In this document: in pieces, positions 1-6,857 of the stretch
Layout of the letters: each line of letters starts with the position of its first letter
How positions within the stretch are numbered: position 1 is the stretch's first letter
NCBI RefSeq assembly: GCF_035938995.1
Contig: NZ_DASZGI010000049.1
Coordinates: 1 to 15,543 of the forward strand
Reading direction: 5' to 3'
Source of the DNA: DASZGI01 sp035938995
GTDB taxonomy: Bacteria > Actinomycetota > Actinomycetes > Streptomycetales > Catenulisporaceae
DNA: 15,543 nucleotides
Notes under the pieces: model-generated
Told to the model about the DNA's origin: nothing
The model's database searches: none
Seen by the model: the letters and a program-made list of their open reading frames with translations, nothing else
Program-made: the position numbers and the translations under genes

Positions 1-490
1 TGCCCAGCTGGTCCTGCGCCTCGGAGGCGGTGGTCGCCGGGGGCTGGCCGGAGCGGTTCGCCGAGGAGACGCCGAGCGGGCCGGTCTCGGTCAGCAGCTC
101 GATGGCCACCGGGTGCAGCGGCATGCGCAGCGCCACGGTGCCGCGCGCGTCGCCGAGGTCCCACTGGAGCGAGGTCTGGTGCCGGGCGACGATGGTCAGC
201 GCGCCGGGCCAGAAGGCGTCCACCAGATCCCAGCCGCTCTCCGGGAAGCGCGAGACGAGGCCGTGCAGCGTGGTGGGCGAGCCGACGAGCACCGGGACCG
301 GCATGTCCCGCCCGCGGCCTTTCGCGGCCAGCAGCGCGGCGATGCCGCTCGGCGAGAAGGCGTCGGCGCCCACGCCGTAGACCGTGTCGGTCGGCAGGAC
401 GACGAGCTCCCCGCGCTTCACCGCGCTCGTGGCCTCGCGCAGCCCGGCGGCCCGCTGGTCTGGATCCGAACAGTCGTAGCGGCGGCTCAC
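1..490 (-). CDS. tsaC: L-threonylcarbamoyladenylate synthase (Sua5/YrdC/TsaC family), 3' end missing
   Basis: This enzyme makes threonylcarbamoyl-AMP from threonine, bicarbonate and ATP, the first step of t6A37 modification of ANN-decoding tRNAs in the cytoplasm. I translated it from the reverse complement; 163 complete codons are visible before the window edge. The YrdC-fold signatures are clear: PTDTVYGVGAD at residues 33-43, the K-x-R motif (K57, R59), FWPGALT near 93-99, and S-x-N (SAN, 143-145) followed by RSG. The start is GTG at 490, with AGGAGG at 498-503 spaced 7 nt away. It follows prmC by 71 bp in the same direction and probably belongs to the prfA-prmC transcript, a grouping common in actinobacteria. 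Whether a C-terminal Sua5 domain is present cannot be seen. The family call is very secure; the short or long subtype is open. Confidence 0.95.
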   Translation of the reverse strand, partial: MSRRYDCSDPDQRAAGLREATSAVKRGELVVLPTDTVYGVGADAFSPSGIAALLAAKGRGRDMPVPVLVGSPTTLHGLVSRFPESGWDLVDAFWPGALTIVARHQTSLQWDLGDARGTVALRMPLHPVAIELLTETGPLGVSSANRSGQPPATTASEAQDQLG

Positions 491-527
491 GTGCCGGTCC
501 TCCTAGAGTCGATTCGCCGACGTCCCG

Positions 528-555
528 ACAGTGCCCGGTGAAACAGTGCCCGGTG
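528..555. repeat. 15-bp tandem direct repeat just after prmC
   Basis: ACAGTGCCCGGTG occurs twice, at 528-540 and 543-555, with a period of 15 bp (AA between the copies). It sits between the prmC stop (562-564) and the tsaC ribosome binding site, and the right copy runs into a short palindrome, CGGTGCACCG (551-560). It may be a simple duplication; no function is evident. Confidence 0.8.
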
Positions 556-561
556 CACCGG

Positions 562-1509
562 TCAGGCGCGGCGTCCTTCCTTGCGCGCGGTCACGAAACG
601 GGGCCGCCCGGTCAGGTCGCGGTGGTCGGCGGCCTCGGCCCAGCCGCGCTCCTCCAGGAAGATCCGCTGGACCGCCCCGCCCTGCTGGTCCGAGTGTTCC
701 ACAGCGACCCAGCTGGCCGGACGCAGCAGTCGGAACGCCGTCCGTTCGAGGGAGCGGATCATGTCCAGGCCGTCCGGGCCGGAGAAGAGGGCCATCTGCG
801 GGTCGTAGTCGCGCGCCTCGGTCGCGACGGCGGCCCACTCCTCCAGCGGAATGTACGGCGGATTGGCGACGACTAGGTCCACGCGGCCGTTGAGCTCGGA
901 CAACGCGGTGCGCGCGTCATCGACGTGCAGGGTCACCCGGCCGCCTTCGGACAGACGCGCGATGTTGCGCTCGGCCCAGACGACGGCGTCCTCGGACAGT
1001 TCGACGGCGTGTACGCGAGCGCGCGGTACTTCCTGGGCTATCGCCAGCGCGACGGCCCCCGAGCCACTGCACAGGTCCACGATGACCGGCTCCGCGATGT
1101 CGAGCTCGCGCAGCCGGTCGATCGCCCAGCCGACCATGACCTCGGTCTCCGGGCGCGGCACGAACACGCCCGGGCCGACTTCGAGCTCGAGGTAGCGGAA
1201 GTAGGCGCGGCCGGTGATGTGCTGGAGCGGTTCGCGGCTCTCCCGGCGCGCGACCGCCTCCCAGAAGCGGGCGTCGAAGTCGCCGTCGCGCACGGTGTGC
1301 AGCTCGCCGCGCCGCACTCCGTGCACCCAGGCCGCGAGTTCCTCGGCGTCGGACCGCGGGGAGCCGACCCCGGCCTCGGCGAGCCGCACCGCGGCCAGCG
1401 CGACCTCGGCGAGCAGGAGGTTCAGCGGCTGGGCGGCCGACGACGAAGCCGATGGGGACGTGGGGGCCGGCGCGGGCGGGGTGTCCGGAGTCGCGGCGGC
1501 GTTGTTCAT
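562..1509 (-). CDS. prmC: Peptide chain release factor N5-glutamine methyltransferase PrmC (HemK)
   Basis: PrmC transfers a methyl group from S-adenosylmethionine to the glutamine of the GGQ motif of release factors, raising peptide-release efficiency. The product is 315 aa, somewhat long for the family because of an Ala/Pro/Ser-rich leader of about 27 residues. An N-terminal helical release-factor-binding domain covers roughly 30-110. The connecting motif PRPETE (118-123) leads into a Rossmann methyltransferase domain with the SAM-binding sequence DLCSGSGAVAL (145-155) and the catalytic NPPY (216-219). ATG at 1509 is preceded by GGGGAG (1521-1526) lying inside the end of prfA. Only 7 bp separate it from the prfA stop, so the enzyme is encoded directly after its substrate, presumably co-transcribed and perhaps translationally coupled. 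A shorter protein starting after the leader is possible. Confidence 0.96.
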   Translation of the reverse strand: MNNAAATPDTPPAPAPTSPSASSSAAQPLNLLLAEVALAAVRLAEAGVGSPRSDAEELAAWVHGVRRGELHTVRDGDFDARFWEAVARRESREPLQHITGRAYFRYLELEVGPGVFVPRPETEVMVGWAIDRLRELDIAEPVIVDLCSGSGAVALAIAQEVPRARVHAVELSEDAVVWAERNIARLSEGGRVTLHVDDARTALSELNGRVDLVVANPPYIPLEEWAAVATEARDYDPQMALFSGPDGLDMIRSLERTAFRLLRPASWVAVEHSDQQGGAVQRIFLEERGWAEAADHRDLTGRPRFVTARKEGRRA

Positions 1510-1516
1510 CGGCGGG

Positions 1517-2590
<1,074 letters not shown>

Positions 2591-2706
2591 GGGCCCTCCT
2601 TAACCCTTGATGTGACTTACTGACCGGACTTGCCGGGCTGCGGCCGGTGGCCGCCGCCCGACAGCGGCATCTAAGACCAGCCGGGGCCACGTGACGGCCA
2701 CAGATC

Positions 2707-2734
2707 GTGCGGCGGGGAGAAGCACTCCCCGCAC
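2707..2734 (-). terminator. Hairpin between rpmE and prfA
   Basis: GGGGAG (2714-2719) pairs with CTCCCC (2725-2730) around a 5-nt loop, and the stem extends as GTGC (2707-2710) with GCAC (2731-2734) past a 3-nt bulge. It lies downstream of rpmE. There is no U-run, which is usual for GC-rich actinobacterial terminators. It resembles the hairpin after rho in sharing CGGGGAGAA in the same position. It could instead be a processing or pausing element within an rpmE-prfA transcript. Confidence 0.5.
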
Positions 2735-2756
2735 GCAGCCTTTCTCCGCCGCCCCG

Positions 2757-2810
2757 GCTACACAAAACGGCGCCGGCCACGGGTCGCCCCGTGCGCCGAC
2801 GCCGTGTAGC
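2757..2810 (-). terminator. Long imperfect hairpin directly after rpmE
   Basis: GCTAC(AC) at 2757-2763 pairs with (GT)GTAGC at 2804-2810. ACGGCG (2767-2772) can pair with CGCCGT (2800-2805), and an inner stem CACGGG (2778-2783) with CCCGTG (2788-2793) closes a 4-nt loop. It begins 3 bp beyond the rpmE stop codon, the expected place for a 3'-end stabilising or terminating structure. No U-tract follows, so termination itself is an inference. Confidence 0.55.
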
Positions 2811-2813
2811 GCG

Positions 2814-3032
2814 CTACTTGCCGGACTTCTTGCCGCCGAAACGCGCCTCGAACTTGGCGACACGGCCGCCGGTGTCGAGGATCTTCTGCTTGCCGGTGTA
2901 GAACGGGTGGCACTGCGAGCACACCTCGGCGTTGATCCGGCCACTGGTCGCTGTGGACCGGGTGGTGAAGGTGTTGCCGCAGGTGCAGGTCACCTGGGTG
3001 ACGACGTACTCGGGGTGGATACCGGACTTCAC
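2814..3032 (-). CDS. rpmE: 50S ribosomal protein L31, zinc-binding (C+) form
   Basis: L31 is a small protein that bridges the large and small ribosomal subunits. The 72-aa sequence has the family signature, starting MKSGIHPEY, with CGNTF (18-22) and CHPFYTGKQK (41-50). Four cysteines in CxC and CxxC pairs (C16, C18, C38, C41) make it the zinc-containing form, as opposed to the cysteine-free, Zur-regulated paralogue known in actinobacteria. The start is GTG at 3032 with GAGGAG at 3038-3043. It forms its own unit between terminator-like hairpins after rho and after its own stop codon. A sigma-R-like promoter lies about 150 bp upstream, which fits the known link between C+ L31, zinc release and thiol-oxidative stress in Streptomyces. 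Confidence 0.98.
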   Translation of the reverse strand: MKSGIHPEYVVTQVTCTCGNTFTTRSTATSGRINAEVCSQCHPFYTGKQKILDTGGRVAKFEARFGGKKSGK

Positions 3033-3185
3033 GATCGCTCCTCATGGTCGATGGGGCCGCCGGATCGCCCGCACAGAGGCGTGAACCGGGACCGACGTAC
3101 CAGTCTGCCAGGGGCGCAGCACGGTTGCCAAAACGGGCTTCACACCGTCGTGCTCCGTGGCGCACCACTAAGCGTCCGCTGCCTT

Positions 3186-3213
3186 AACGGCGGCGCGAAT
3201 ACTGCTATTCCCC
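3186..3213 (-). promoter_or_regulatory. Sigma-R-type promoter upstream of rpmE
   Basis: On the minus strand GGGGAAT (3213-3207) is followed after exactly 18 nt by GTT (3188-3186). This matches the actinobacterial sigma-R/SigH consensus GGGAAT-N18-GTT. The predicted start near 3179 would give an rpmE leader of about 145 nt. The -35 element begins just 9 bp beyond the hairpin at 3222-3261, so the promoter is insulated from rho read-through. In Streptomyces coelicolor rpmE is a known member of the sigma-R regulon, which supports the call. Confidence 0.75.
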
Positions 3214-3221
3214 GCCGAACA

Positions 3222-3261
3222 CGGCGCCGGCTGCCCATGTCGCCACAGGCAGCCGGCGCCG
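3222..3261 (-). terminator. Perfect 14-bp hairpin downstream of rho
   Basis: CGGCGCCGGCTGCC (3222-3235) and GGCAGCCGGCGCCG (3248-3261) form a perfect 14-bp, almost all-GC stem with a 12-nt loop. It is the second of two strong hairpins after the rho stop codon (3333-3335) and ends just before the rpmE promoter. No U-tract follows. The symmetry means it could also act on plus-strand transcription. Confidence 0.7.
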
Positions 3262-3279
3262 GGTGGCGGCTGCTGTAGT

Positions 3280-3316
3280 CCGAGCAACGGGGAGAAAAGC
3301 GTTCCCTGTTGCTCGG
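3280..3316 (-). terminator. Hairpin 17 bp downstream of the rho stop codon
   Basis: CCGAGCAACGGGGA (3280-3293) pairs with TCCCTGTTGCTCGG (3303-3316), a 14-bp stem with one G-U pair and a loop of about 9 nt. It is the first structure after rho, and with the 3222-3261 hairpin it forms a tandem terminator-like pair. Confidence 0.7.
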
Positions 3317-3332
3317 CCTTCCGCCGCGCCGG

Positions 3333-5417
3333 CTATTCGTCGCGCCCCGACGGGGTGTTCTTCTGGATCTGCATGAGCAGCTCGACGTTCGACTTGGTCT
3401 TACGCATCTGGGTGATGAGCAGCTCGATCGCGGCCTGCTGCTCCATGTTGTGCAGGAGCCGCCGCAGCCGCCACATGACCGCCAGCTCCTCGGCGCCGAG
3501 CAGGATCTCCTCGCGCCGGGTGCCGGACTGGTCGATGTCGACCGCCGGGAAGATGCGCTTGTCGGCCAGCCGCCGGTCCAGCTTGAGCTCGAGGTTTCCG
3601 GTGCCCTTGAACTCCTCGAAGATGACCTCGTCGGCCTTCGACCCGGTCTCCACCAGGGCGGTGGCCAGGATGGTCAGCGAGCCGCCGTGCTCGATGTTGC
3701 GCGCCGCGCCGAAGAAGCGCTTGGGCGGGTAGAGCGCGGTCGAGTCGACACCGCCGGACATGATGCGGCCGGAGGCGGGCGCGGACAGGTTGTACGCGCG
3801 GCCGAGCCGGGTCATCGAGTCCAGCAGCACGACCACGTCATGGCCCAGCTCCACCAGCCGCTTGGCCCGCTCGATGGCGAGCTCGGCGACCGTGGTGTGG
3901 TCCTCGGCCGGCCGGTCGAAGGTGGAGGCGATGACCTCGCCCTTGACCGAGCGCTGCATGTCGGTCACCTCTTCCGGCCGCTCGTCGACGAGCACGACCA
4001 TGAGGTGGACCTCGGGGTTGTTGATGGTGATCGCGTTGGCGATGGCCTGCAGCACCAGCGTCTTACCGGCCTTGGGCGGTGAGACGATCAGACCGCGCTG
4101 GCCCTTGCCGATGGGGGCGACCAGGTCGATGATCCGGGTGGTCAGCTGCCCCGCCTCGGTTTCCAGGCGCAGCCGCTCCTGCGGGTAGAGCGGGGTCAGC
4201 TTGGAGAACTCGGCCTTGTGGTTCTGGCTGCGCGGGTCGCGCTGCTCCCGGGTCTCGTCCGGGGTGACGCCGTTCACGCTGTCCAACTTGACCAGCGCGT
4301 TGAACTTCTCGCGCCGCTCGCCCTCGCGCGGCTGGCGCACCGCGCCGACCACCGCGTCGCCCTTGCGCAGGTTGTACTTGCGCACCTGGGCCAGCGAGAC
4401 GTACACGTCATTCGGCCCGGGCAGGTAGCCGGAGGTGCGCACGAAGGCGTAGCTGTCGAGCACGTCGAGGATGCCGGCGACCGGGATGAGCACGTCGTCC
4501 TCGGTCAGCGTGGACTCGGTGCCGCCGCCGCTCTCGTAGTCGCGGCCGCGCCGGTTGCGGTTGCCCCGATCTCGGTCCCGGTCCCGGTAGCGGCTGCGCC
4601 GTCCGCGGTCGAACTCGTCGTCGGCGTTGCTGCCGGCGCCCTGGTTCTCACGGCCGTCCCGGTTATCGCGGTTGTCACGATTGCCGGCGCTCTGATGCTG
4701 CTGCTGCGGGCGGTCCGGTCGATCCTGGCGGTCGCGATTGTCGCGGCTGTCCCGGTTACGGTTGCTGCGGTCGCGGTTGCGCTCGCGGCGGGAGAGCTGG
4801 CCGGCGCTGGCGCCCTCGCCGTTTTGGGTCGCGCCGCTCTGGGCTGTCCCGCCCTGTGCTGTCCCGCTCTGGGCTGCGCCGCCCTGCGCTGTCCCGCTCT
4901 GTGCGTTGCCGCCGGTCTGCGGCTGCGCCGGGGCGGTGGTAGCGGTGGCCGTCTGCCCGGCGCTGGTCTGGGCCGTCGCCTGAACGGCGGTGCCCTGCGC
5001 GGCCGCGGCGGGCACGACGACGGCGGCCGTCTCGGCCTGCGCCTCATCCTTGCTGCGGCCAGGCTGCTCGGGGATGCGCTGCTGCGCCGAGGTGGCGCGG
5101 CGGCGGGCCGGGCGCTCCTCGCGCGCGGCGGGGGCCTCCTGGGCCTGCTGCGGCGCGGGCGCGGCGGCGCCGTCCGAACCACCGGTGGCACCGGCGGCGG
5201 GGGTGGCACGCGGCGCGGCAGCCGCGCCGGAGCCGCCCTGGCGCTGCTGGATCGCCTCGATCAACTGACCCTTGGGCATCCGGGTGACTCCCTTGATGCC
5301 CAGCTCGGCAGCCTTGAGCCGCAGTTCCGGGAGCAGCAGGCCGGAAAGGCCGGTGCCGGTGCGGCGCTTGCCGCGGGCGGGCTGCTCGGCGGAGGTCAGT
5401 TCGGTGGTTTCACTCAC
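3333..5417 (-). CDS. rho: Transcription termination factor Rho with long disordered insertion
   Basis: Rho is a hexameric RNA-dependent ATPase that loads on C-rich RNA and terminates transcription. At 694 aa it is far longer than E. coli Rho (419 aa). An N-terminal Rho_N helical segment covers about 24-60. An insertion of roughly 240 residues (about 61-300) has an Ala/Gln/Thr-rich first half with three decapeptide repeats (172-201) and an Arg/Asp/Asn/Gly-rich second half (209-297). The RNA-binding cold-shock-like domain follows (about 310-365), then the ATPase core with Walker A SPPKAGKT (446-453), DERPEEV (478-484), Walker B LLDS (531-534, D533), Q-loop PPKRFFGAARN (564-574) and the arginine finger in SGTRREE (R634). 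All catalytic motifs are intact. GTG at 5417 has GGAAGGA about 6 nt upstream. The gene follows thrB after a 435-bp leader region and is closed by two hairpins. Confidence 0.98.
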   Translation of the reverse strand: MSETTELTSAEQPARGKRRTGTGLSGLLLPELRLKAAELGIKGVTRMPKGQLIEAIQQRQGGSGAAAAPRATPAAGATGGSDGAAAPAPQQAQEAPAAREERPARRRATSAQQRIPEQPGRSKDEAQAETAAVVVPAAAAQGTAVQATAQTSAGQTATATTAPAQPQTGGNAQSGTAQGGAAQSGTAQGGTAQSGATQNGEGASAGQLSRRERNRDRSNRNRDSRDNRDRQDRPDRPQQQHQSAGNRDNRDNRDGRENQGAGSNADDEFDRGRRSRYRDRDRDRGNRNRRGRDYESGGGTESTLTEDDVLIPVAGILDVLDSYAFVRTSGYLPGPNDVYVSLAQVRKYNLRKGDAVVGAVRQPREGERREKFNALVKLDSVNGVTPDETREQRDPRSQNHKAEFSKLTPLYPQERLRLETEAGQLTTRIIDLVAPIGKGQRGLIVSPPKAGKTLVLQAIANAITINNPEVHLMVVLVDERPEEVTDMQRSVKGEVIASTFDRPAEDHTTVAELAIERAKRLVELGHDVVVLLDSMTRLGRAYNLSAPASGRIMSGGVDSTALYPPKRFFGAARNIEHGGSLTILATALVETGSKADEVIFEEFKGTGNLELKLDRRLADKRIFPAVDIDQSGTRREEILLGAEELAVMWRLRRLLHNMEQQAAIELLITQMRKTKSNVELLMQIQKNTPSGRDE
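4815..4904 (-). repeat. Three 30-bp tandem repeats inside rho (decapeptide repeat)
   Basis: Residues 172-201 of Rho consist of three tandem ten-residue units: AQSGTAQGGA, AQSGTAQGGT and AQSGATQNGE. The DNA repeats with a 30-bp period, visible on the plus strand as near-identical blocks around CGCTCTGGGCTG. Such in-frame repeats can expand or contract by slippage without breaking the frame, so the copy number may differ between strains. Confidence 0.85.
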
Positions 5418-5559
5418 GAAGGGTCCTTCCCTGGAGCGGGCGCCGCGCCGGGACTTCCGGGACGGCGACCGGTCGTGCCCTGGTCGGATCGCGCTGCCGC
5501 ATAACGCGCGCCGCGGGTCCGCAAGGGCGGGGGTTCGATGCCGGTGCGCGGTGAGTCAC

Positions 5560-5593
5560 CGCGTCCGGCGCCGGACGCGTGACGTGCGTCCGG
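5560..5593 (-). promoter_or_regulatory. Possible alternative-hairpin (attenuator-like) element in rho leader
   Basis: Plus-strand 5560-5579 is a perfect 20-bp palindrome with arms CGCGTCCGGC and GCCGGACGCG, and another GCGTCCGG lies at 5586-5593. In the rho transcript the order is CCGGACGC, GCGTCCGG, CCGGACGC, so the middle segment can pair with the one before (7-nt loop) or the one after (tight loop), but not both. This is the layout of an attenuator or antiterminator pair. The sequence symmetry is directly visible; the function is inference. Confidence 0.4.
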
Positions 5594-5781
5594 AAGAAGG
5601 GGGCCGTCGGGATCGCCGTCGCCGCGCGCGGCACCGGAAATGTTCCCGGGCTGGCTGGTGACGGAATCCGTCGGGGTGGGGAGCACATACCGTGTTCGCT
5701 CGGGCTCAGCGTCCGCCGGCATCTCTACCTAGTGTGACAGGGAGGCCAGCCGCCGCGAACAACGGGTGCGGTTACGAGATT

Positions 5782-5810
5782 AACACTCTTGAGCCATTGT
5801 GGCATTCCCC
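5782..5810 (-). promoter_or_regulatory. Sigma-R-like promoter upstream of rho
   Basis: On the minus strand GGGGAAT (5810-5804) is followed after 19 nt by GTT (5784-5782). The hexamers match the sigma-R consensus, and a spacer of 18-19 nt is thought to be tolerated. It lies just beyond thrB and would start a leader of roughly 360 nt before rho. It is weaker evidence than the rpmE site because of the 19-nt spacer. Confidence 0.5.
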
Positions 5811-5843
5811 ACCTTCGACGAGATCGTGGCGTGTCGGTTCGGC

Positions 5844-5863
5844 CCGGGCCCGTCACGGCCCGG
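5844..5863 (-). terminator. GC-rich hairpin with the thrB stop codon in its loop
   Basis: CCGGGCC (5844-5850) pairs with GGCCCGG (5857-5863), a 7-bp all-GC stem. Its 6-nt loop contains the thrB TGA stop (5853-5855). It could end or attenuate the thr transcript before the rho promoter, with terminating ribosomes melting it. No U-run follows. Confidence 0.4.
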
Positions 5864-6857
5864 TCGCCACCCCCGTGGCGGCGATCGGCAGGATGGCGGC
5901 CCGCCACCCTTCAGGAGCGTATCCGGCGGCCTGCTCGGGCCGACCGGGGCCCACGGTCAGCGCGAGCACGGTCGGCCCGGCGCCGGAGACGGTCGCAGCG
6001 TACCCGTCCGCGCGCAGCCTCTGGATGAGTGCCGCGCTCTCAGGCATCGCGGGTGCGCGGTAGTCCTGGTGCAGCCGGTCCCGCGTGGCGGCACGCAGCA
6101 GCACAGCCCGATGATGGTGGGTCAGATCAGGCGTCGTCAATGCGGCCGCGAGCAATCCGGCGCGTCCGGCGTTAAAGGCGGCGTCGCGGTGCGGCACACG
6201 GTCCGGCAGCAGGCCGCGGGCCACGGCCGTGGCCAGCGGCGTCGGCGGGATGAAGACCACTGCGCTCACTGCCCGATCGGTCATCAACCTGAGCACATCC
6301 GGGCGCTCCTCTTTCGCAGCGCCCTGCTCCATACGCTCTGGTCCGGCGGCGTCCGGCGCCGGGTCGGGTTCTTCCATCCACGCGATCGTCAGCCCGCCGC
6401 ACAGCGCGGGCGCCACGTTGTCGGGATGCCCCTCGAGCCGGGTGGCCAGATCGAGCAGCGCGGCGGTGTCGAGCACTGACTCGCCGCCCTCGACCGAGTC
6501 ACGAGCGGCCACCAGCCCCGCGCAGATCGCCGCCGAGGACGAGCCGAGGCCGCGGCCGTGCGGGATGTTGTTGCGGCAGACCACGCGCAGTCCGGGCGGC
6601 TGGCCGCCGAGCGCGTCGAATCCGGCTCGCAGCGCGCGCACCAGCAGATGGCTTTCGTCGCGCGGGACGTCGTGTGCCCCTTCACCATAGACTTCGATGG
6701 ACAGCCCTGGCGCCTCAGTGACCTGCACGGTCACCTCGTCGCGCAGTTCCAGGGCCAGACCGAAGGAGTCGAAGCCGGGACCGAGGTTCGCGCTGGTGGC
6801 CGGGGGACGCACGGTCACCGGCCCGGTCAGGAAGCGCACCCCGGTATCGCCGCTCAC
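5853..6857 (-). CDS. thrB: Homoserine kinase
   Basis: ThrB phosphorylates homoserine with ATP to O-phosphohomoserine, the substrate of threonine synthase. The 334-aa protein is a GHMP-family kinase. PPATSANLGPGFDSFGLAL at 18-36 is the N-terminal substrate/ATP motif, and GRGLGSSSAAICAG at 101-114 is the phosphate-binding loop. LEGHPDNVAPALCGG (141-155) carries the conserved HPDN(V/I)AP segment. The C-terminal GHMP motif appears as AATVSGAGPTVLAL. An acidic Pro/Glu-rich segment at about 161-187 looks like a surface loop insertion. The GTG start (6857) overlaps the thrC stop codon in a GTGA arrangement (4 bp), implying translational coupling. It is the last gene of the amino-acid cluster before rho. 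Confidence 0.97.
   Translation of the reverse strand: MSGDTGVRFLTGPVTVRPPATSANLGPGFDSFGLALELRDEVTVQVTEAPGLSIEVYGEGAHDVPRDESHLLVRALRAGFDALGGQPPGLRVVCRNNIPHGRGLGSSSAAICAGLVAARDSVEGGESVLDTAALLDLATRLEGHPDNVAPALCGGLTIAWMEEPDPAPDAAGPERMEQGAAKEERPDVLRLMTDRAVSAVVFIPPTPLATAVARGLLPDRVPHRDAAFNAGRAGLLAAALTTPDLTHHHRAVLLRAATRDRLHQDYRAPAMPESAALIQRLRADGYAATVSGAGPTVLALTVGPGRPEQAAGYAPEGWRAAILPIAATGVATGP

Larger units (their letters stand above)
3033..3332. other. rho-rpmE intergenic region (300 bp)
   Basis: This stretch holds no supported gene. In the direction of transcription it contains the two rho terminator-like hairpins (3280-3316 and 3222-3261), the sigma-R-like promoter (3186-3213) and then the rpmE leader of about 145 nt. 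I see no convincing folded element or small reading frame in the leader. Confidence 0.7.
5418..5852. other. rho upstream/leader region (435 bp)
   Basis: No gene is supported here. In the minus direction the region contains a hairpin spanning the thrB stop, a sigma-R-like promoter (5782-5810), and a predicted rho leader of about 360 nt with a 20-bp palindrome and a nearby third half-copy (5560-5593). A 92-codon minus-strand frame (5410-5688) runs across the leader and overlaps the rho start, but it has no ribosome binding site and its composition is not gene-like. Confidence 0.7.

Noticed and set aside
5410..5688. 92-codon minus-strand frame in the rho leader that overlaps the rho start
   Set aside because: It has no ribosome binding site, its composition is not gene-like, and it crosses the palindromic element. 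A translated leader peptide cannot be excluded but is not supported.
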